A program made the translations under genes and the position numbers. From contig NZ_JANFAK020000064.1 in the NCBI RefSeq assembly GCF_024721315.2, positions 1 through 44,291 of the forward strand: a stretch of DNA of 44,291 nucleotides. The letters are read 5' to 3'. This DNA comes from Streptomyces sp. Isolate_45 (GTDB taxonomy: Bacteria; Actinomycetota; Actinomycetes; Streptomycetales; Streptomycetaceae). This document shows positions 24,195-32,460 of this stretch, piece by piece. Under the pieces are notes generated by a model. That model was not told where the DNA came from, searched no databases, and saw only the letters and a program-made list of their open reading frames with translations. Positions within the stretch are counted from its first letter, which is position 1. Every line of letters begins with the position of its first letter.

Positions 24195-25393
24195 GCCGGG
24201 ACTCCTGACGGGGTGGTGGTTTCTTCGCGGGCGCCGCGCAGGCCGTGGGCGCCGAGGAAGGCGAGCCAGCGGCCGGTGTCCTCGGGCGCGGCGGCGCGGT
24301 TGAGTCCGGCGGGGAGGGCGCCGGCGAGGATCCGGGTGACGCCGTAGGCCAGGGGGAGGGAGACGCAGCGGGCCATCGCGGATTCCTCGGCGTCGCCGGT
24401 CAGGTCGAGCAGGTGGGAGCCGCGCCAGGACGGGCCCGCCGGGGTGCGCAGTTCGAGTGCGACGGACAGCACGACGCGGTCGCGGTCGGTGGGGGTGGTG
24501 GGGTACCGGGCGGCGAGCGTGCCGGCAAGGGCGCGGACGGCCCGCTGGTCGCCGGTGGAGACGGTGTCGAAGACCTCCTTCCAGGCGGTGTGCCACCCGG
24601 CGTTGCGCAGGGTGCCGCGGACGAAGGTGTCGAGCCGCCAGTGGTCCGGTATGCCGTACTGGGCGACGAAGGGGAGGCTGTCGCGGTTCGGGTAGACCTC
24701 GAAGTCCTCGCCCGCCAGGGTCAGGGAGCGGGTGGCCTCCCAGGGGCGCGGGACGGTGGCCTCGGCGCCGGCCTCGATGTGCCGGGCCGGGGACCCGAGG
24801 GCGGCGAGGACCCCGTAGGGGGCCCAACTGAAGCGGTAGCGGAAGGGGTTGGGGACCGCCGGTACGCCTCCGCAGTAGGAGGTGAACACGGCGGTCGCGG
24901 GTATCTCGCCGAGGGCCGCGCGGCCCCGCGCGACCAGGTCGTGGGCGAGCAGGTGGTCGATGCCCGGGTCGAGTCCGGCCTCGGTGAGGACGACGGTGCG
25001 GGTACGGGCGGCGGCCTCGGCGGCCAGTTCGGCGAGTTCCGGGGAGACGTAGCTGGTGCAGGCGAAGTGGGCGGCCCGGTCGGTGGCGAGGCGCAGCAGC
25101 GGGGCGTGTTCGGTCGCCGGGAGCATCGAGACGAGGACGTCGCCGGGGCCCACCCCGGCCGCCAGGGCGGCCGGGGTGAACGCGCGGACCTCGGCGCGGC
25201 CCGCCAGGCCGAGTGCGGCGAGGCGGGCGGCGCCGCGCTCGACGGTGCGGTCCCACAGGACCACCCGCCGGGCGCGTTCGCAGACGAGGGAGAGGCCGGA
25301 GCGGCCGGTGGACAGGCCGGTGCCTATCCAGTGGACGGTGCCGGATGCCGCGGCCGCGGTCGGCGCGGCGGTCGCGGGGTGGTCAGCGGACAA
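24191..25393 (-). CDS. Saccharopine dehydrogenase, Lys9-like (glutamate-side)
   Basis: The 400-aa oxidoreductase has the saccharopine dehydrogenase/reductase layout. An N-terminal NAD(P) Rossmann motif (Gly-Thr-Gly-Leu-Ser) and the Ser-Met-Leu-Pro block come first. A Thr-Glu-Ala-Gly-Leu-Asp-Pro-Gly-Ile-Asp-His-Leu signature then characterises enzymes that handle aminoadipate semialdehyde plus glutamate. The start is TTG at 25393, chosen because AGGAGG lies 6 nt upstream, and it overlaps the Lys1-like gene. Operating in the reductive direction it would turn 2-aminoadipate semialdehyde and Glu into saccharopine. This is the first half of a possible lysine-recovery cycle for the hydrazine pathway. 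Actinobacteria make lysine by the diaminopimelate route, so a biosynthetic housekeeping role is unlikely. Confidence 0.82.
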   Translation of the reverse strand: MSADHPATAAPTAAAASGTVHWIGTGLSTGRSGLSLVCERARRVVLWDRTVERGAARLAALGLAGRAEVRAFTPAALAAGVGPGDVLVSMLPATEHAPLLRLATDRAAHFACTSYVSPELAELAAEAAARTRTVVLTEAGLDPGIDHLLAHDLVARGRAALGEIPATAVFTSYCGGVPAVPNPFRYRFSWAPYGVLAALGSPARHIEAGAEATVPRPWEATRSLTLAGEDFEVYPNRDSLPFVAQYGIPDHWRLDTFVRGTLRNAGWHTAWKEVFDTVSTGDQRAVRALAGTLAARYPTTPTDRDRVVLSVALELRTPAGPSWRGSHLLDLTGDAEESAMARCVSLPLAYGVTRILAGALPAGLNRAAAPEDTGRWLAFLGAHGLRGAREETTTPSGVPA

Positions 25394-26456
25394 GGGGATC
25401 CTCCTGGGCTTCGACGGCCGTCCGGTAGGTGTGCAGGGCGCGCTCCCAGACGTCGTCCGCCGGGGCGGTCAGGCGCAGGAGCTGCGGGGCGAGTTCGGCG
25501 GAGAAGGCGGTGGCGGCCTCGACCGGCAGGAGCGAGGGCAGGTTGTCGATGGCGATCAGGTCGAGGGGCCGCTCGCCGGCGCGCAGGGCGCGGACGGGTT
25601 CCGTCCAGGTGGTGGTCTCGTCGTAGACGGGCAGGACGTTGCAGTCGGAGGTGACGTCGCAGGTGACGTCGGAGACGAGGGACAGCCGGCGGCGGGGGTC
25701 GTCGAGGTCGGCCTTGGTCAGGAACGGCGCTACGGGCGTGGTGGTCAGGACGGTGTTGACCATCAGGTCGTGGCCGAGGAGGGCGGCGCGGTCGAGGTCG
25801 CGGGTCTCGGCCAGGTCCCAGCGGGTCGGTTCCAGGCCGGCGGTGGTCAGCGCGTCGCAGGCGCCGCGGCCGCTGCGGCCGAGCGCGCCGATCACGAGGG
25901 CGGTGGTGGGGTCGTCGGCGGTGGATCCGGAGGCGAGCAGGGCGTCCAGGGCGGGCCGGTCGGTCGGGCGCAGCGGGGTGGTGAGGGCGCCGCGGTGGTG
26001 CAGGACGGCGAGGGCGGCGCCGACGTACCCGGCCCAGTAGCCGAACGCGGCCACGCGGCGGCCCGCTCCGTCGGTGAGGTACTCCATGTCGAGGAGGGCG
26101 CCGCCGCCCGCGGTGAAGCGGGCGAGCAGCTCGCGGGCCCCGGCCTGGCCCTTGTAGGCGTGGCCGAAGTAGATGTGCCGGTGGCGCAGGGCGGGCGCGT
26201 CGGGTCCGGCGGGGAGTTCCTTGAGGCCGAGGACGTACGCGTCGTCGGGGGCCTGTTCGTGCCAGGAGGCGGTCGGGGCGGTGGCGCAGCCGGCGGCGGT
26301 GTAGGCGTCGAGCGGGAACACCCGCTGGTCCGACTCCTCGACGGTGATGCGGATGCCCTCGGCCACCAGGCGGCCGGCGTCTTCGGGGGTGAGGGGGGCG
26401 CGGCGTTCGGTGACGCGGGCCTCGTGCCGCATCCAGAGGTGAATTGTGTCCGACAT
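25383..26456 (-). CDS. Saccharopine dehydrogenase, Lys1-like (lysine-forming)
   Basis: The 357-aa protein resembles NAD-dependent, lysine-forming saccharopine dehydrogenase and the related alanine dehydrogenase fold. It has an N-terminal Leu-Trp-Met-Arg-His-Glu plus Glu-Arg-Arg-Ala-Pro-Leu-Thr-Pro block, a central Tyr-Phe-Gly-His-Ala-Tyr-Lys-Gly-Gln segment, and a late Asp-Val-Thr-Cys-Asp with Asp-Asn-Leu-Pro-Ser-Leu-Leu-Pro. These are hallmarks of Lys1 homologues. ATG 26456 fits the family N terminus. An in-frame ATG at 26483 would add nine residues. Oxidising saccharopine to lysine and 2-oxoglutarate would complete a lysine-regeneration cycle with the overlapping Lys9-like gene. About 100 bp separates it from the P450 gene, the largest gap in this operon, so an internal promoter is possible. 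Confidence 0.83.
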   Translation of the reverse strand: MSDTIHLWMRHEARVTERRAPLTPEDAGRLVAEGIRITVEESDQRVFPLDAYTAAGCATAPTASWHEQAPDDAYVLGLKELPAGPDAPALRHRHIYFGHAYKGQAGARELLARFTAGGGALLDMEYLTDGAGRRVAAFGYWAGYVGAALAVLHHRGALTTPLRPTDRPALDALLASGSTADDPTTALVIGALGRSGRGACDALTTAGLEPTRWDLAETRDLDRAALLGHDLMVNTVLTTTPVAPFLTKADLDDPRRRLSLVSDVTCDVTSDCNVLPVYDETTTWTEPVRALRAGERPLDLIAIDNLPSLLPVEAATAFSAELAPQLLRLTAPADDVWERALHTYRTAVEAQEDPLVR

Positions 26457-26555
26457 GTTGCGGTTTGTCCTGTCTGAAGGCATGGAGGTGGCCGACCCAC
26501 GGCCTGATCGCGGTCGCGGGGGTGACGTCGTCCCCGGGTGAGGAGTACCTGCGCG

Positions 26556-27785
26556 CTAGAGGAGCGGGATCCGGGCGTTCGCCAGAGGGCGGTAGGCGGG
26601 GGTCGCGGTGGTGCTCAAGCCTGCCGTGCGGAGCTCGGTGACGACCGCGCCGGCGAGGGCCACGGCGAGCTCCTCCCCCGGGCAGCGGTGGGCCGCCGCA
26701 CCGAAGGTGAAGACCACCGGATTCACCCGGCCGGGCGACAGGGCGTCGGGGTCCGGGTTGACCGCGGGGTCCCGGTTGGCGGCGGCGAGCAGCACCAGCA
26801 CCTGCTGTCCGGGCTCCACTTCGGAGCCCGCGTGGACGAAGGACCGGGCGGCGAACCGACGGGTGTTCTGGATCGGGGCGTCGTGGCGGACCACCTCGCG
26901 CACGAGCGCCGTGATGGCCCGCGGGGTGTCCGGCACGGCGGCGCCCCGGGCGAGGGCGACCAGGGTGTTGCCGATGAGGCCGGCGGTGGCGTCGTAGGTC
27001 TGGGACAGGAAGCCGACGGCGTTGGAGAGCAGGGGCGCCAGGTGCGGCCAGGAATGCCGGTCGGCGGCGCCCACCAGCTCGGCGAGCAACCCGGACGCGG
27101 GAGCGCCGTCGCCCCGGTCGGCCACGTGGGTGGCGGAGGCCGCGTTCAGGGGCGGGGTGAGCAGTTCGCGCAGCCGGGCCGCCGCCGTGGCCGCGGCCCG
27201 CTGCTGGGCGGGGGTCGCGGAGGCGGGAATGCACTGGACGAAGTCGCCGATCGCGCGGGCCGCCTCCCGGCCGGCCCCCTGCGTCAGACCGCAGAGTTCG
27301 GCGACCACCCGGGCCGGCACCCCGAACATCAGCTCCTCGTACGGGACTTCGCCGCCCGCCGCCAGCACCTCACGGGTGTGCCGGGCCGCCAGTCGGGCCG
27401 CGCGGGCGGTGTCGGCACGGGCCAGCGCCTCGGCCACCACCGCCTTCAAGCGGGCCGCGACCGGGCCGTCCGTCATGCGCACCAGGTCCCCGAAGACCTC
27501 TCCGGCGGGGGTCCCGACGATCCCGGCGGGGACCGGCTCGGCCGGCGGCCGCACCCGCAGCGCGTCGCCTCCCAACACCGCGCGCACCGCGGCCGCGTCG
27601 GCGGCGACCCAGGCCCCGAGCGTCTCGTCGTAGGCGAAGGGACGCTCGGCCACCAGGCGCGCGTAGAAGGGGTAGGGGTCCGGGAGGCGCACCGCCTCGA
27701 CCGGGCCGACCGGGCCGACGGGGGCGACGGCACGGGCGGTACGGGCGGTACCGGCGCTACCGGTCCGGGGGGTCGTGGTGCTCAC
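26556..27785 (-). CDS. Cytochrome P450
   Basis: The 409-aa protein is a bacterial class I P450. The ExxR pair is Glu297/Arg300. The haem loop Phe-Thr-Phe-Gly-Ala-Ala-Ala-His-Arg-Cys-Pro-Gly has its cysteine ligand at 368. The I helix reads Ser-Gln-Thr-Tyr-Asp-Ala-Thr-Ala-Gly (261-269) instead of the usual Ala-Gly-x-Asp/Glu-Thr, so the acid-alcohol pair may be displaced. The first 35 residues are Ala/Thr/Pro-rich and probably disordered. It starts at GTG with AAGGAG upstream. It is a candidate for late oxidation of the product, such as hydroxylation, N-oxidation or dehydrogenation. Confidence 0.9.
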   Translation of the reverse strand: MSTTTPRTGSAGTARTARAVAPVGPVGPVEAVRLPDPYPFYARLVAERPFAYDETLGAWVAADAAAVRAVLGGDALRVRPPAEPVPAGIVGTPAGEVFGDLVRMTDGPVAARLKAVVAEALARADTARAARLAARHTREVLAAGGEVPYEELMFGVPARVVAELCGLTQGAGREAARAIGDFVQCIPASATPAQQRAAATAAARLRELLTPPLNAASATHVADRGDGAPASGLLAELVGAADRHSWPHLAPLLSNAVGFLSQTYDATAGLIGNTLVALARGAAVPDTPRAITALVREVVRHDAPIQNTRRFAARSFVHAGSEVEPGQQVLVLLAAANRDPAVNPDPDALSPGRVNPVVFTFGAAAHRCPGEELAVALAGAVVTELRTAGLSTTATPAYRPLANARIPLL

Positions 27786-27843
27786 TGCCTGCTCCTTGCT
27801 GAACGGGTGGTACGGGTCGGGCGGGTGGTACGGGCGGTACGGG

Positions 27844-29034
27844 TCAGGCCGCCGCGCGGGCCGCGCGGCGCATGTCGAGGGATCCCGCGATGGCCATCCT
27901 CAGCACCTCCGAGGTGCCCTCGTAGATGCGCAGCGACCGGACCTGCCGGTAGAGCCGCTCGGTGACGCCGCCCTGCACGATGCCCGCCGCGCCGAGCAGT
28001 TGCACGGCCGCGTCGACGACTCCCTGGGCGGCCTCGGTCGCGTGGACCTTGGCGATGTTGGAGTGCCGGGCGAACCGGCGGCTGCCCCGGTCGGTCTCCC
28101 AGCCGGCGCGCGCCACCAGCAGCGCGGCCGCGTTCAGCTGCACCTCCATGTCGGCGAGCGAGGCCTTGACCAGCTGGAGGTCGAAGAGGGTGGCCCCGTA
28201 CGCCTCCCGGCCCAGTACGTGGGCGAGGGCGGTGTCGAAGGCCCGCCGGGCGAAGCCGAGGGCGGCCGCGCCGACGGTGGTGCGGAACCGCTCCAGCAGG
28301 TCCACCGCGATCACGAAGCCCTTGCCCGGCCGTCCGAGGAGGGCGTCGGCGGGCAGCCGGCACTCCTCGAAGGACAGGTGGGCGAAGGACCGCGGGGCGA
28401 TCGCGTCGATCCGCTCGACCCGCAGCCCGGGGGTGTCCGCGGGCACCAGGAAGGCCGACAGGCCCAGCGGTCCGGGGCCCTGCCCGGTACGGGCGATGAC
28501 CACGAACACGTCGGCGATGGTCCCGTTGGCGATCCAAGCCTTGCGGCCGTTGAGCAGGTACGAGCCGTCCTCGGCCCGCGCCGCCTCCAGCCCGACCGAG
28601 GACACGTCCGAGCCGGCCTCCTTCTCGGAGACCGCGAACGCCCCGATCAGGGTGCCGGCGGCCATCCCCGGCAGGTAGCGGCGGCGCTGTGCCTCGCTGC
28701 CGAAGCGCAGCAGCGGGGTCGCGGCGAGCGCCTGGATGGAGAAGGCGAAGTCGGCGAGGTCCTCGGCGTAGGCGAGGGCCTCGCGGCGCAGGCACACGGC
28801 GCGGAAGTCGTTCACGGGGGCGCCGCGCGGGTCCAGTTCGGAGAGCCAGCCGGCCGCGCCGAGGGCGCGCACGAGGCGGCGTCCGGCGGCGTCGGGGTCC
28901 AGGGTGCGGATCTCCTCCCACAGGACCCGGTTGCTGTCGCACCAGGCCCCGGCGGACTCGGCGAGCCGGCGGTGGGAGTCCTCGTAGAAGGGCAGCGCGA
29001 GGACCTCGGGGTCGAAACTCGTCGTCAGTTCCAT
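27844..29034 (-). CDS. Acyl-CoA dehydrogenase-like flavoenzyme
   Basis: The 396-aa protein has the full acyl-CoA dehydrogenase fold. It includes Ala-Val-Ser-Glu-Lys-Glu-Ala-Gly-Ser-Asp (FAD contact, about residue 140), Leu-Asn-Gly-Arg-Lys-Ala-Trp-Ile-Ala-Asn, the Arg-Xaa-Tyr-Gly region and the C-terminal Ile-Tyr-Glu-Gly-Thr-Ser-Glu segment. The Glu in the latter matches the catalytic base position. GAGGAG precedes ATG 29034. In an HAA pathway such an enzyme could dehydrogenate a carrier-bound hydrazinoacetyl group to a hydrazone, as proposed for azaserine-type and triacsin-type routes. That substrate is inferred from context. Confidence 0.88.
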   Translation of the reverse strand: MELTTSFDPEVLALPFYEDSHRRLAESAGAWCDSNRVLWEEIRTLDPDAAGRRLVRALGAAGWLSELDPRGAPVNDFRAVCLRREALAYAEDLADFAFSIQALAATPLLRFGSEAQRRRYLPGMAAGTLIGAFAVSEKEAGSDVSSVGLEAARAEDGSYLLNGRKAWIANGTIADVFVVIARTGQGPGPLGLSAFLVPADTPGLRVERIDAIAPRSFAHLSFEECRLPADALLGRPGKGFVIAVDLLERFRTTVGAAALGFARRAFDTALAHVLGREAYGATLFDLQLVKASLADMEVQLNAAALLVARAGWETDRGSRRFARHSNIAKVHATEAAQGVVDAAVQLLGAAGIVQGGVTERLYRQVRSLRIYEGTSEVLRMAIAGSLDMRRAARAAA

Positions 29035-29045
29035 GGTGAGGCTCC

Positions 29046-31397
29046 TCAGATGACCAGGTCGGCGGGGGTCCGGGCAGTGTCCGCGGCCTCGGCCGCGGCC
29101 TCGGCGCGGACGCGCTTCACCAGGCCGTGCTCGACGAAGTGGGCGAAGGAGGCGTAGCCGCGCCAGACGCGGCGCCACGCGCCCTGGACGGCCTCCTCCC
29201 CGGAGGCGGTGCGCACGTCGTCGAGGAAGGCCACGATGATCTCGGCGGACTGACGGGCGTGCCCGGCCGAGAAGTTGTCGATGGACAGGTGGGCCTCTTC
29301 GTAGGAGACGTCGAGGCCGTGCCGGCGCAGTTTCTGGATCTCGTGCAGTCGCATCGCGCCGAGGCCGAACATCTCGATGCCCAGGTTGTAGCCGAGGATC
29401 TCGTGGTGGAGGCTGTCGGGGAACAGCGACAGGCAGATCTGGTGGATCGAGAAGCCGTACAGGTGGTCCGGCAGGTCCCCCTGCTGGAGGAAGGCCTCCT
29501 GCCGGATGTGCGGCAGGTCCATGTCCATGCTGGCCAGCACCTTGTGGATGATCGTGATGTGGTTCTTCGCCATGTCGCCGCGACCCATCTCGTCGGCGTA
29601 GATGGAGAAGAGCATGTCGTCGCTGCGCCGGTGGCGGCGGCCGAGGTTGCCGACGCGGTGGGCCCAGGTGCCGTCGATGAGGCTGCCCAGGGCGTACGTG
29701 GACTGCTCGAAGACGACCTCGTCGCGCGAGGGGATCTCGGTGAGCGGCTCGTACGGGTCCACCAGCTTGTCCCGGTAGATCCGTTCGACCCGCTCCATCA
29801 GGGCTTCGGGCGTGTAGTCGAAGTACGAGGCGTCGGTGAGCATCCCCCCGGCCCCGTGTTCGAACAGGATCTCGGCTTCGGCGAGTCCGGCCTCGGCGCG
29901 GGCGCGGGCGGCCGGCAGGACGTTCGGGTACCGCTCGAAGTTGACGAGGCGGTGGAAGAGGCGGCGGTGGTCCTCGGTCGGTCCGGGCTCGCGGACCAGC
30001 ACGTCGGCGGGTTCGACCGAGGCGAGGCGGCCGCTCCAGGCGCGGGCCGGTTCGTCCCCGGCGGTGAGCGGGACGAGGTCGGCCCCGGCGGGCTCGCCGG
30101 CGGCGACGGACCGGGCCCAGGCCGCGAGGACGGCCGCCTCGCGCTCGTCGAAGATGCCGAACATGGGGCCGCCGAACTTGATGGACTTCAGGAACCGGCA
30201 GGGTCCGCCGTCGCGGCCGGGCCGCAGCTGGCGGGCGGTGCGGAATTCCCGGACGAAGGCGGCCGGGTCGAGTTGTTCGTCGTCGAGCCAGTCGGTGAGC
30301 TTGCGGGCGCCGAGGCGGACGGCGCGGTGTTGGCGGCCGGCGTGCGGGGCGTGCCGCTCGACGATCAGGGCCACCTTGGCGTCGAGGGAGAGGCCGTCGT
30401 GCCAGGCGGCGAGCTCGGCGAGGGCGGCGGTGTGCTCGCGTTCCAGGCGGACGACGAGGCGTACGGCGGCGAGGGCGCGGCGCCGGTCCTCGTCACCGGT
30501 CGGCGACTGCGCGGTGAGGGCCAGGTACTCGGCGAGGACGGGGCGTACGTCGCTCTCCGCGAGCATCGGCTCGCTGCCGAGCAGGAGTTCGTCGAGGCCC
30601 AGGGCGTGGGCGGCGTAGTGGACGCCGACGACCTCGGGGAGGAAGGAGGCGGGCAGCCGGGACAGGGCCAGGTGGAAGGCCGCGTGCAGGGCGGTGAGGG
30701 GGCGGGCCCCGGCCGCGTCGAGGAAGGCGGCGGCCTCGACGGCGGGGAGGAACACCCCGTGCCCGGCCAGTGCCCGACGGCGGCGGCCCAGCAGGCCGGC
30801 CTCGGCGGTGCCCTCGCCCTGGAGCAGCCAGTGCTGGCCGAAGAGGCGGCCGACGATCTCGGCGGGCTGGGTCGCGGCCTGCGAGACGGTGTCGAGCCAG
30901 CAGCCGCCGGTCAGGGTGAGGGGGGCGCGCTGGCGCAGCACCGCGGCGCGCACCTCGGGGTCGGCGTGCGTGCGCAGCGGGGTGAGGACCGCGGCGAGTT
31001 CGGCGCGGGCGGCGCCGACGTACGCGGCGACCGCGTCGGCGTCGGCCGGCTCGGGAAGGGGTTCGTCGGCCGCGGGGTCGCCCTCGGGGGCGAGGAAGGC
31101 GGCGAGGACGCGCCGGGCGGCGAGCAGGGCGGCCTCGCCCTCCTGGTCGGCGAGCAGCCGGCGGAAGAGGTCGGCGGGCGGGGCGGCTGCGATGAGGACG
31201 GCCTCGGCGGCGGCGGCCGGGGAGGCCTCGAAGGGGCGGGCGGGCAGGGAGGTGGTGCGGTCGGGCAGGGGGAAGGCCGGTGCGAAGGAGCTGCGGGCCA
31301 GGTCCAGGTCCGGGAACCCGTCGGTGGCGGGGCCGGCGCCGGTCTCCGTACGGGCGGTCCTGCCCGCGGTCGCGTCGGCGGTCATGTCGGCGGTCAT
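29046..31397 (-). CDS. Large HDO-family iron oxidase with N-terminal extension
   Basis: The 783-aa protein has a C-terminal haem-oxygenase-like diiron domain (about the last 260 residues). It has Tyr-Ala-Asp-Glu-Met-Gly-Arg-Gly, His-His-Glu-Ile-Leu-Gly-Tyr, an Arg-Leu-His segment, and His-Leu-Ser-Ile-Asp-Asn-Phe-Ser-Ala-Gly-His, which supply the His and carboxylate ligands. The N-terminal 400-500 residues are helical and Ala/Leu-rich, with no domain I recognise. ATG 31397 lies 2 nt from the KAS III stop. Two in-frame ATGs (31397, 31385) are 12 nt apart. Large HDOs catalyse N-oxidation or C-C cleavage. A role in oxidising a hydrazine or hydrazone is plausible but inferred. Confidence 0.8.
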   Translation of the reverse strand: MTADMTADATAGRTARTETGAGPATDGFPDLDLARSSFAPAFPLPDRTTSLPARPFEASPAAAAEAVLIAAAPPADLFRRLLADQEGEAALLAARRVLAAFLAPEGDPAADEPLPEPADADAVAAYVGAARAELAAVLTPLRTHADPEVRAAVLRQRAPLTLTGGCWLDTVSQAATQPAEIVGRLFGQHWLLQGEGTAEAGLLGRRRRALAGHGVFLPAVEAAAFLDAAGARPLTALHAAFHLALSRLPASFLPEVVGVHYAAHALGLDELLLGSEPMLAESDVRPVLAEYLALTAQSPTGDEDRRRALAAVRLVVRLEREHTAALAELAAWHDGLSLDAKVALIVERHAPHAGRQHRAVRLGARKLTDWLDDEQLDPAAFVREFRTARQLRPGRDGGPCRFLKSIKFGGPMFGIFDEREAAVLAAWARSVAAGEPAGADLVPLTAGDEPARAWSGRLASVEPADVLVREPGPTEDHRRLFHRLVNFERYPNVLPAARARAEAGLAEAEILFEHGAGGMLTDASYFDYTPEALMERVERIYRDKLVDPYEPLTEIPSRDEVVFEQSTYALGSLIDGTWAHRVGNLGRRHRRSDDMLFSIYADEMGRGDMAKNHITIIHKVLASMDMDLPHIRQEAFLQQGDLPDHLYGFSIHQICLSLFPDSLHHEILGYNLGIEMFGLGAMRLHEIQKLRRHGLDVSYEEAHLSIDNFSAGHARQSAEIIVAFLDDVRTASGEEAVQGAWRRVWRGYASFAHFVEHGLVKRVRAEAAAEAADTARTPADLVI

Positions 31398-31398
31398 G

Positions 31399-32460
31399 TC
31401 AGCGGCCCTCCCGTCGGGCGGTGGCGGTGGCGGTGGCGGTGTTGGGGGTGGTGGCGGTACCGGCGGACGGGGCGGCACCGGCGGACGGGAGCCGGCGCAG
31501 CAGGACGCCGATGCGTACGCCGGGGACGCTCGATGCCAGCAGGTAGTGCCCGTGGGGCTTGAGGGCGCCGGCCGCGGCGCGGTCGACGAGGTTGATCAGC
31601 GGGTCGGCGGCGAAGCAGTGGCCGACGCGCGGGATGTTGTCGAGGAAGAGCTGTTCGCGGCCGAAGCCGGCCTGGCGTTCCTTGAGGACGACGAGCGGCT
31701 TGTAGAGGTTGGGGTGCAGGACCCCGTGGATGTCGCCGATCTTCATTCCGGCGTCGTCGAGGATCCGGTCGTTGACCTCGCGGGCGAGGTCGGAGCTGAT
31801 CTCGTTGGACCAGTCGAGGCCGGCCGGGTCCTGGGCGCCGGCCCCGGCGACGATCTCGTAGGCGTCCGGGCCGATCGGGGCGGCGCCGACCAGGCAGGAG
31901 GCGGCGCCGTCGCTGAACAGGGCGAAGTTGTCCATGCGGACGGATTCGTCGGTGACCCGGTCGGTGGTGACGACGACGACCCGGCGGTACATGCCCGCGG
32001 CGACGTACGCCTGGGCGGTGCGGATGCCCGCCAGGAGGTTGGCGCAGCGGCCGAGGGTGAGGCCGATGAAGGCGGCGGCGCCGAGGCCCGTGGCGGCCAG
32101 CACGTTCTCCACGAAGGCGCCGTGGGTGCGCGGTCCGCCGGGGAATCGGGTGGAGCACAGGATGAGGCAGTCGACGTCCGACGGGGCGGCGCGGGCCGCG
32201 TCGAGGGTGGCCCGGACGGTCTCCGCGGCCAGGGTCTCCAGGGACTTGGCGGTGCGGTGGACGCTTCCCCAGCCCCACAGCTCGGCGCGCGGCGGCATGC
32301 CGAACCGGCGGGCGCGCTCGGCGAGCCCCTCGATGGAGGTGTGGTCGTCGTGGAGTTCGCCGAGGACGTAGCGGGGCGCGGACAGGTGGACGGCGGGAAC
32401 GGCGGCGGTCGGGGCCGCGGGCGTCGCGTCGGTGGCGGGTAACGGGTGCGGAAGGCTCAC
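31399..32460 (-). CDS. 3-oxoacyl-ACP synthase III (KAS III)-like enzyme
   Basis: The 353-aa thiolase-fold protein has the KAS III layout. The active Cys lies in a Leu-Gly-Arg-Cys-Ala-Asn segment near residue 125, a Phe-Ser-Asp-Gly-Ala-Ala stretch follows, then His-Pro-Asn-Leu-Tyr as the catalytic His, and a Val-Gly-His-Cys-Phe-Ala-Ala-Asp region where KAS III enzymes have the Asn. That third position appears changed, so it may transfer acyl groups to O, N or S, as CerJ-like enzymes do. The GTG start at 32460 overlaps the upstream stop. The last 30 residues are a Thr/Ala repeat tail. Confidence 0.83.
   Translation of the reverse strand: MSLPHPLPATDATPAAPTAAVPAVHLSAPRYVLGELHDDHTSIEGLAERARRFGMPPRAELWGWGSVHRTAKSLETLAAETVRATLDAARAAPSDVDCLILCSTRFPGGPRTHGAFVENVLAATGLGAAAFIGLTLGRCANLLAGIRTAQAYVAAGMYRRVVVVTTDRVTDESVRMDNFALFSDGAASCLVGAAPIGPDAYEIVAGAGAQDPAGLDWSNEISSDLAREVNDRILDDAGMKIGDIHGVLHPNLYKPLVVLKERQAGFGREQLFLDNIPRVGHCFAADPLINLVDRAAAGALKPHGHYLLASSVPGVRIGVLLRRLPSAGAAPSAGTATTPNTATATATARREGR

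Noticed and set aside
25383..26456. Alanine dehydrogenase
   Set aside because: The fold is related, but the N-terminal block and the late DVTCD/DNLPSLLP signature fit lysine-forming saccharopine dehydrogenase.
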